Source: an uncultured Bacilli bacterium
GTDB lineage: Bacteria; Bacillota_I; Bacilli_A; RF39; UBA660
Reading direction: 5' to 3'
DNA length: 12,044 nucleotides
Assembly: GCA_947630205.1 (NCBI GenBank)
Contig: CANRGW010000028.1
Coordinates: forward strand, 1-12,044
In this document: in pieces, positions 1 through 6,500 of the stretch
Position numbering within the stretch: position 1 is the stretch's first letter
Layout of the letters: the number at the start of each line of letters is the position of its first letter
The notes under the pieces: model-generated
What the model saw: only the letters and a program-made list of their open reading frames with translations
Databases searched by the model: none
Told to the model about the DNA's origin: nothing
Made by a program: the position numbers and the translations under genes

Positions 1-383
1 AAGCAGATATTTATGATATAACACTTTATTCTGAGTCATTAGAAAAAAACATTACTAAACTAGAAGATGGAGAGTTTACAGTAACTGTACCAATAAAAGA
101 AACTTTAAGAGATAAAGATTTGGTTGCATATTATATTGATGAAAATAACAAAATAGAAGAACATCCAGTAGTTGTAGATAAAAATGGAATGGGAACATTT
201 ACAACTAATCATTTTAGTACTTACACAATAGCCGAAAAAAATAAAGCAGTAGTAACTCCAGTAGAAAACGTGGAACCAGTACCAAAAACTTATGATGGAA
301 TTACTAATTATATAATTCTTGGAATTATAAGTATTGTTAGTTTAAGTTTTGTTACATTATATATTAAGAAACAAGGTAATTAA
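1..383 (+). CDS. C-terminal end of a sortase-anchored surface protein (5' truncated by window)
   Basis: The frame is open from the left edge (codons start at position 3) to TAA at 381-383, giving about 126 visible residues. The ATG-less beginning shows the gene starts outside the window. The visible part is a beta-rich segment containing TVPIKETLRDKDLVAYYID and HFSTYTIAE, a pattern common at the end of Ig-like or leucine-rich surface proteins of Firmicutes. It is followed by a short linker, the motif VPKTYDG (279-299), a hydrophobic helix (IILGIISIVSLSFVTLYI) and the basic tail KKQGN. This is the layout of a cell-wall sorting signal, with VPKTYDG replacing LPXTG. The protein should be exported and attached to the wall, or at least held by its C-terminal membrane helix. 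Its full function cannot be judged from this fragment. Confidence 0.8.
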   Translation, partial: ADIYDITLYSESLEKNITKLEDGEFTVTVPIKETLRDKDLVAYYIDENNKIEEHPVVVDKNGMGTFTTNHFSTYTIAEKNKAVVTPVENVEPVPKTYDGITNYIILGIISIVSLSFVTLYIKKQGN

Positions 384-402
384 TATCTTGTTTCTTTTTT
401 TT
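366..402 (+). terminator. Rho-independent terminator of the surface protein gene
   Basis: AAGAAACAAG (366-375) pairs perfectly with CTTGTTTCTT (387-396), with an 11-nt loop and then a run of T. The stem overlaps the last codons and stop codon of the preceding gene, so the gene and terminator are compactly joined. It separates the surface protein from the structured units that follow. Confidence 0.85.
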
Positions 403-436
403 ATTTAATTAGAAAAAGTGGACGCTTATTATAATT

Positions 437-741
437 TTAAAGTAGTGAAAATAATTGGGTAGAATAACTAACTTTTGTCGTTTTTTTGCTTTCCCCTACG
501 TCTAATGATGCTAATCGTGCGGCTAACTGGAACAACGACGGCAATGTGAACAACAATACCGTTTATAACAACACGAACGGCGTTCGGCCAGCCCTTTATG
601 GACTAGAATATTTGATTAAGGTTAAATATGAATGTGTAAAGGACATTTCTATCCACGATTTAATCGAAAAAGAAATATAGATAACTTGGGATACGTCTTT
701 AAGTTTAGAACTATATATGTAATTTATTTTCACTACTTTAA
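437..741 (+). ncRNA. DGR template-like structured unit 1
   Basis: This ~305-nt unit is closed by an 18-bp perfect inverted repeat (437-454 with 724-741; core TTAAAGTAGTGAAAATA). Inside is a GC-rich core (498-578) that, read in frame, is packed with AAC/AAT codons and ends in GVRPAL (around 579-596). Then comes a 138-nt tail (579-716) almost identical to that of unit 2. The motifs LSP...N-rich...GVRPAL are those of C-type-lectin/DUF6273-like DGR variable regions and their templates. The 71-codon open frame (468-680) has no ATG, no Shine-Dalgarno site and no upstream lectin domain, so an RNA role fits better than a protein. There is a possible -10 (TATAAT, 430-435) without a good -35. An inactive remnant or a non-autonomous element is the main alternative. 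Strand is inferred from the GVRPAL reading. Confidence 0.5.
498..578 (+). other. Adenine-variable, Asn-codon-rich core of unit 1 (TR/VR-like)
   Basis: There are 27 codons, many AAC or AAT, with invariant TGG, GGC, GTG, GTT and TAT codons between them. Compared with unit 2 there are ten substitutions and one extra codon (ACG). Eight substitutions have A in one of the two copies, and nine fall at codon position 1 or 2. Examples are GAC/AAC, ACC/AAC, CGT/AAT and AAT/TCT. This is the footprint expected from DGR adenine mutagenesis of AAY codons, and the opposite of the third-position drift expected in a conserved protein. Confidence 0.5.
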
Positions 742-769
742 GATTTTCTAATAATAAATATTAATAGTT

Positions 770-1075
770 TTAAAGTAGTAAAAATAGTTAAGGGTAGAAT
801 ATTAACTTTTGGTTTTGCTAAGCTTTCCCCTTCGTCTAACTCTGCTTCTAATGCGGCTAACTGGAACAACAACGGCAATGTGAACAACAATAACGTTTAT
901 AACAACAACGGCGTTCGGCCAGCCCTTTATGGACTAGAATATTTGATTAAGGTTAAATATGTATGTGTAAAGGACATTTCTATCCGCGATTTAATCGAAA
1001 GAGAAATATAGATAACTTGGGATATGTCTTTAAGTTTAGAACTATATGTGATATTTACTATTTTTACTACTTTAA
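770..1075 (+). ncRNA. DGR template-like structured unit 2
   Basis: This is a second copy of the unit at 437-741. Its closing arms (770-788 with 1057-1075, 19 bp perfect) read TTAAAGTAGTAAAAATAGT and its complement. They extend outward to 761-769/1076-1084 with two or three G-U pairs. The G of unit 1 in GTGAAAA is A here, and the partner C is T, so pairing is kept by a compensatory change. A smaller helix is possible in the tail (970-977 with 1024-1031, one G-U pair). The core (832-909) keeps more AAC codons than unit 1 and is the more template-like of the two. The open frame from 742 to TAG at 1009-1011 has no ATG. No T-run follows the 3' arm, so the RNA end would have to come from processing or read-through. 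Confidence 0.5.
832..909 (+). other. Asn-codon-rich core of unit 2 (TR-like)
   Basis: There are 26 codons, about half of them AAC or AAT, running into GGC GTT CGG CCA GCC (GVRPA). It is strikingly GC-richer than the surrounding DNA. In DGRs, AAY codons in the template are the sites that become variable, and an invariant block just 3' of the core (IMH-like) ends the exchanged region. The block starting at GGCGTTCGGCCAGCC is identical in both units, as an IMH would be. Assignment as a template rather than a decayed variable repeat is inference. Confidence 0.45.
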
Positions 1076-1119
1076 GATTATTAAATAAAAAAATTGTTCA
1101 TAAATTTATTGATTTATTA

Positions 1120-1139
1120 TATAATGATATTGAATGGAG
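1120..1139 (+). promoter_or_regulatory. Putative -10 box and ribosome site deciding the start of the glycosidase
   Basis: TATAAT lies at 1120-1125 and GGAG at 1136-1139. The nearest -35-like hexamer (TTGTTC, 1094-1099) is 20 bp away, so the promoter is only a candidate. GGAG sits 6 nt before the ATG at 1146. It overlaps the alternative ATG at 1134, which therefore has no ribosome site. This favours 1146 as the start. Confidence 0.4.
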
Positions 1140-1145
1140 AATGAT

Positions 1146-2540
1146 ATGAAGAAGATATTAATACCTATTATATGTTTAATTTTTATAATAGTAATTGGGT
1201 TAGTTATAAGTCGTGTTTATAAAGAAAAACAAGAAAATAATTTGGAAACAGATCCTAAACCAGAAACTTCTTTCTTAACTTCAACAGTTTTAAAAATAAA
1301 TGATGGTTATGTAACTTTACAAGATGAAAGTAATATTATTTATACTTTTTTAATAAATGATGCTGTTGGACTTGAAGTTGGAGAAAATATTAAACTTGAA
1401 TATAAGGGAAATCTTAATCAAGAGTCTCTTCTTCAAGAAAATGAAGTGGTTGGTTATAAGTTAATTAATAATGAAAAAAGTGAAATTCCATCTACTTGGA
1501 ATGATGAAGGATTATTTAGTAAATTTTATAAATATGCTTATGATACTTTAAAAGATATGAGTTTAGATGAAAAAATAGGGCAAATATTATTAGTTAGAGT
1601 TCCTGAAAGTAAACAAATTGAAGATTTAAAGAAATATAATTTTGGAGGATATTTATTATTTCAAAGAGATTTTGATGGTAAAAGTAAAAATGAAGTTCTT
1701 GATATGATAAAAAGTTATCAAGATAATTCTAAAATTCCTTTATTAATTGCTAGTGATGAAGAAGGAGGAACAGTTACAAGAATTAGTAAAAATAAAAATT
1801 TAGTTAAAGAACCTTTTAAATCACCACAAGATTTATATAAAGCAGGTGGATTAGAATTAATAAAAGAAGATACTATTGAAAAAAGTAAAATTTTAAAAGA
1901 ATTAGGAATTAATTTAAACTTAGCACCAGTTGTTGATGTTTCAGAAAACGAAAAAGACTATATGTATAAAAGATCTTTAGGACAAGATGCTACTGTAACA
2001 TCAGATTATGCAACAACAGTTATTAATGCTAGTAAAGGTTTAGGTGTTTCTTATACTTTAAAACATTTTCCAGGTTATGGTAATAATTTAGATACTCATG
2101 TAGGAGAGAGTATTGATGGTCGTGATTATGATGAAATTATTAATAAAGATATTTTACCATTTAAAGCAGGAATTGAGGCAGGAGCCGAAGCCGTTTTGGT
2201 AAGTCATAATAAAGTTCAGGCTATTGATAAAGAAAAACCAGCTTCTTTGTCAAGTAATGTTCACAACCTATTACGAGCAAATTTAGATTTTACAGGTATT
2301 ATTATAACGGATGATTTATCAATGGGTGCAATCGATGATAAATATGCTGAAACGGCTGTTGTTGATGCTATTTTAGCAGGTAATGATTTATTAATTGTTA
2401 CAGATTATTCTAAAAGTATTAAAGATATAAAAGATGCTATTACAAAAGGAGAGTTAACTGAAGATATGATAAGTAAATTAGCCTTTCGAGTTATTGCTTG
2501 GAAATATTATAAAGGTTTACTAATTCCTAATCAAAAATAA
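1146..2540 (+). CDS. Membrane-anchored family 3 glycoside hydrolase (NagZ-like beta-N-acetylhexosaminidase)
   Basis: There are 464 residues from ATG 1146. An upstream in-frame ATG at 1134 lacks a ribosome site. Residues ~1-22 (KKILIPIICLIFIIVIGLV) form an uncleaved signal-anchor helix. Residues ~40-110 look like a small beta-barrel domain (STVLKINDGYVTLQD). The GH3 TIM barrel follows, with SLDEKIGQILLVR, IASDEEGG, LGINLNLAPVVDVS, KHFPGYG...DTH and ITDDLSMGAI. In the NagZ group the first Asp of (S/T)D(D/A) is the nucleophile (here about residue 389) and the Asp-x-His of the KHFPG loop supplies the acid/base. Both are present. The usual KHFPGHG has Tyr in place of the second His. The predicted role is removal of N-acetylglucosamine from peptidoglycan fragments or host glycans outside the membrane; the substrate is inferred. 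The gene overlaps the end of uvsE tail to tail by 14 bp. Confidence 0.88.
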   Translation: MKKILIPIICLIFIIVIGLVISRVYKEKQENNLETDPKPETSFLTSTVLKINDGYVTLQDESNIIYTFLINDAVGLEVGENIKLEYKGNLNQESLLQENEVVGYKLINNEKSEIPSTWNDEGLFSKFYKYAYDTLKDMSLDEKIGQILLVRVPESKQIEDLKKYNFGGYLLFQRDFDGKSKNEVLDMIKSYQDNSKIPLLIASDEEGGTVTRISKNKNLVKEPFKSPQDLYKAGGLELIKEDTIEKSKILKELGINLNLAPVVDVSENEKDYMYKRSLGQDATVTSDYATTVINASKGLGVSYTLKHFPGYGNNLDTHVGESIDGRDYDEIINKDILPFKAGIEAGAEAVLVSHNKVQAIDKEKPASLSSNVHNLLRANLDFTGIIITDDLSMGAIDDKYAETAVVDAILAGNDLLIVTDYSKSIKDIKDAITKGELTEDMISKLAFRVIAWKYYKGLLIPNQK

Positions 2541-3465
2541 TAATATTTTTCTTTAATTTAAAAGGTTTATAATGTTTTAATTGTCTTAAAAGTTTAAAAA
2601 GGGCCTCATCTTTACCTTTACATTCTAACATAATATCTATATCAATATTAAGAGGTTTTAAAAGATTTAAAAATTTAATAAACGAACGGTAGTCTATATA
2701 AAAATGATGCGTTCGTTTTTCTTTAGAATTTTTCGGTGATGAAAAATGCATTTTCGGATTTAAAGAATTGTTTTCCCAAGTTTTAATAATCCGAGGCAAT
2801 AAATTAACAATTTTTTCCTTTTTTAAATGATTACAATTAAAATGATGATAATCAAGAACCATTGGAATATGTAAATTTTCACATACTTTTAAAGTATCAC
2901 TTACCGTATAAGTTTTATCATCATTTTCTAAAATAATTATTTGTTTTAATTCATCTCTTAATTTAAGAAAATTTTCTTGAAATCTTTTTAAAGCCTCTTC
3001 TTTAGATGGTAAATTAGTTCCTAAATGAAGAATAACTTTACCATTTATATCTAACATTTTAAAAATTAATAAATGATTTTCTAAAATTCGAATACTATTT
3101 TCAACAACTTCTTCTTTTTGACTATTAAAAACTAAAAAATGGTCAGGATGAGCATCTATTCGCATCTTATTTTTTTTAATTTTATTACCTATTTTTTTCC
3201 AGTTTAATTCATATTTTTGGTAATCATAATTAATATTTTTAAGAGAAGCAAGTGGTAATATATTATGGGTCATTCTATAAAAAGAAACTTTATTTTCAAT
3301 ATTATAATCAATAATTTTATTAAAGTTATGTAAATTAGTTAAGATAATTTTATCTAATTCTTGATGAGCCATATTTCCTAATTTTTGGTATTTACTATAG
3401 GTCATTGTATGAATTTTTTCTTCTAAAGTTAAAGGAGTACCTAAGTAACCTAATTTAATTTGCAT
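2527..3465 (-). CDS. uvsE: UV damage endonuclease UvsE (UVDE family)
   Basis: This 312-residue protein is the normal length for bacterial UVDE, a TIM-barrel enzyme that nicks DNA 5' of UV photoproducts and some other lesions, opening an alternative excision-repair route. The family's metal-site residues can be followed in order: His in AHPDHF (106), His in LHLGT (147), Glu in LENDDKTYTV (180), Asp and His in LDYHHF (205, 208), the Lys-x-His of PKMHFSS (238, 240) and Glu in IMLECKGKD (281). The Lys corresponds to the modified active-site lysine of the family. The start ATG (3463-3465) has a GGTGA ribosome site just upstream. The gene is divergent from the giant surface protein gene and convergent with the glycosidase, overlapping it by 14 bp, with no visible terminator between them. 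It probably stands alone as a single-gene unit. Confidence 0.95.
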   Translation of the reverse strand: MQIKLGYLGTPLTLEEKIHTMTYSKYQKLGNMAHQELDKIILTNLHNFNKIIDYNIENKVSFYRMTHNILPLASLKNINYDYQKYELNWKKIGNKIKKNKMRIDAHPDHFLVFNSQKEEVVENSIRILENHLLIFKMLDINGKVILHLGTNLPSKEEALKRFQENFLKLRDELKQIIILENDDKTYTVSDTLKVCENLHIPMVLDYHHFNCNHLKKEKIVNLLPRIIKTWENNSLNPKMHFSSPKNSKEKRTHHFYIDYRSFIKFLNLLKPLNIDIDIMLECKGKDEALFKLLRQLKHYKPFKLKKNIIIFD

Positions 3466-3485
3466 AATATCACCATTTAATAGTA

Positions 3486-3514
3486 TTGACTGTCTTGTAA
3501 AAATAATTTATAAT
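3486..3514 (+). promoter_or_regulatory. Promoter of the giant surface protein gene
   Basis: TTGACT (3486-3491) and TATAAT (3509-3514) are separated by exactly 17 bp, close to the ideal housekeeping-sigma pattern. This gives a leader of about 57 nt before the ATG at 3579, whose ribosome site is the GGGGGA just upstream. A second TATAAT at 3554-3559 has only a poorly spaced -35 (TTGAAA, 15 bp). Confidence 0.75.
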
Positions 3515-3523
3515 AATTGTCAA
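3494..3523 (-). promoter_or_regulatory. Probable uvsE promoter, overlapping the divergent promoter
   Basis: On the minus strand TTGACA (3523-3518) is a perfect -35 and TACAAG (3499-3494) a weaker -10 at 18 bp. Transcription would begin about 20 nt before the uvsE ATG. The boxes interleave with those of the plus-strand promoter, so polymerase could occupy only one at a time. Confidence 0.5.
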
Positions 3524-3578
3524 TTTGATACATTGAAACTTCTAATTTATGTATATAATATAGAAACGGGGGATTTAG

Positions 3579-6500
3579 ATGGAAGTTAAATTAATTAAGA
3601 AAAAAGATAAATTAAAGAAAATGAAAAAGTATGAAACTATTAGTTTTTTAATTGCTATTACCTTTTTCATGATTTTTTGTTCTTTAAATGTTTTTAATTT
3701 AAAATATAGTGTTTTAAATAGTAATATTGTTGTAAAAACTAATGATTATAAAACAATTTCTTATGATACAACTAATTATGTTTATTTATCTGATATTTCT
3801 TATATGGATAAATCAAGTGTTAAAAATGGGGAAAGTATTAGACTTGATAAAAATGCTGGAAGTAATTTAATAAGTGTTAATGTTTCAGGTGTGAAAAAGT
3901 ATTATATTAAAGGAATATCAGCCTGGGCTACTTCTGATTTATATTATGATTTAAAGTCTCTTAGAGAAAGTGGAAAAGATTATAGTCATTTTAAAGCCTA
4001 TATTGGTGTAGATGCTACCCAAACAAATACTTATTATAATAATGGTGTAACATTTACTATATATACATCTTCTGATGGAGAAAATTATCAAGAAGTATAT
4101 AAAACAGGGACTTTAAAAGGTTGGGATGATGCTAAGTTTGTTGACATTGATATTAAAGATGCTAATTATTTAAGATTATATGCTTATGAAAATGGTAATA
4201 GTTGGTATAGTCATTGGTACGATGATGCTGTTTATGCTGATGCTAAATTAACAACGGATGATTATGAAGAAGAGGAAAATGTTTCAGATATCATTAAGCC
4301 AATTAGTTATTATGATAAAATTATTAAAGGTGAAGTAAGTGGTGATAAAGAAATAGCCTTATTACAAAGAGAATTTGTAAATAATGTTGGATATGATATT
4401 TTACAAGCATATGCTAATTATAGTTTAGAATATAGAGATATATTTAGATGGATAATGAACGATAAAGAAGTTTTAGAAGAATATATTTTAGGTGGAAAAC
4501 CTGATGGTAATTATGGAACCTCTTTAACTATTTTAAATGATTTATATAAAAATTATAAAAAAGATTTAAGTGATGATGTAAATGGTCATTTGTATTTAAA
4601 AATGATGGTTAGTATTTCTTTAACCCATTCGGCACCAGTTGGTCTTTGGATAACAGGAGCACCAGATGATCCCCGTGATACTAATGCATCTGAGGCAATC
4701 GATCGTTATGCTATTTATAAAAAAATGTATCAAGACGGTCTATTAAGTAATATTTTTTCGGATTTATCTGTTGAAGAAATGCGTTTTGTCATGAATAATA
4801 TTATAGATGATGAAGAAATAATGTGGTTAAATAACTATGCTACTTTAAATAATAGTACCAATCCTTATACTTATGTAGAATATAGAGATGGCTATAATTA
4901 TTATCAAGATAAGTATACTATTAGTACTAATAAAAATTTCTATAATAATAAAATTAGAACTACGGCAAATGTTCCTTATAATTTCTTAAATGTAAATAAA
5001 GATGCTAATGGTAAAGAACATACTATAACTTATGGAATTTTAAATAGGCCAAAATTATGGATCGTTTTTGAAGAAGGTGGTGTCTGTGGAGCCATTTCCA
5101 AAGTAGGTTCTAATATTCAAGGAAGTTATGGTATTCCTTCAACCGTTGTTTCTCAACCAGGACATGCTGCCTATATTTATATGACGTATGATGCTAAAGG
5201 TAATAAAACTTGGTCTTTATATAATGATGTTTATGGTTGGGGACAAAGTGGAAAAACTGAAAAACTTTCTGTAAGAATGCCTAATGGCTGGGGTACAGGA
5301 GACTATTCTAAAGGTTATGCTGCAAGTTATATTTTACTTTCACAAGCAGTCTTAAATGATTATGCAAAATATGTTCAGGCTGAAAAGAAAGTTATGATGG
5401 CTCGCGTTTATGAAAATGATTATCTTAAACAAAAAGAATATTATGAAGAGGCTTTAAAAATTCAAAATATTAACTTTGATGCTTGGTTAGGGTTAATTAA
5501 TACTTACTTAAATGATAGTAAAACTACTAGTCTTGATTTATTAAAACTTGTTCAAAGAATATCTACGGATTTAAGATATTATCCTCTTCCTATGTATGAG
5601 GCTTTACAATTAATTGAACCAAGATTAAAAAGTTCTGATCATGCTGTTTATATTACTCTTTTAAATAATGCTTTAGAAAAAGCCAGTGAAGCAACCGATG
5701 CTGATGTTTTACAACCAGGACCTACTAAACAAGTAGCCAATTATTTACTTCAAAATAATGATACGGTTGTTGCAACTTTCTCTTTTGATGGAGAAAGAGC
5801 AGGAGAAATCGTTTTAGATGAAAGATATGAGGGTAATGGTGTTGTTTGGGAATATAGTATTGATAGTAGAAATTGGAAAAGAGTAGAGGGGATGTCTGTT
5901 AAATTAACAGAAAAAGAACTTTCTAAAATAAGTGATGAATTAGATATAGCAGTTCGAATTGTAGGTGCTATGGATACGGTTTATGATATAGATATTACCA
6001 AATCAGAAATTCCTCCAACGCTTTATAATAATGATTTAGAAAATCGTTTAATAGGTGTAAATGGAACTATGGAATGGCGTTTTTCGGACAAAGAAAAATG
6101 GACTTCATTTGCAACTTCTGAACCAGATTTAAAAGGTGATAAAACAGTATATGTTCGAATTGGTTATTCTGGCAATAGTTTACCAAGTGATGCTATTTCT
6201 TATAAATTTACTAGTAAAGGTGAAAACGAAGAAAATCATTATATTCCTTTATCAAGAATTTCTATTTACAAGTATTCATCTGATGAAAAAGGTCACAATA
6301 ACGGCATTGAAAATTTATTAGATGGTAATATTAATACTATTTGGCATACTCTTTGGAATGGTAATGATAAAGAAAAATATGTTATTTTAGAACTTAATCG
6401 TTTAACCTATTTATCAGCACTTGAATATGTACCAAGACCAGATGCTGGAAATGGAAATATAAGAAATGCCAAAATTTCTGTAAGTAAAGATGCTAAAGAT

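Noticed and set aside
486..680. A 64-codon frame starting with TTG in unit 1, possibly a small Asn-rich protein
   Set aside because: No ribosome site or ATG. The corresponding frame in unit 2 also lacks an ATG and reads a different N-terminal part. The variation pattern is that of a DGR core, so I treat the region as RNA/DNA structure instead.
6136..6321. Plus-strand frame overlapping the giant gene
   Set aside because: It lies wholly inside the giant coding region in another frame, with no ribosome site or family signal.
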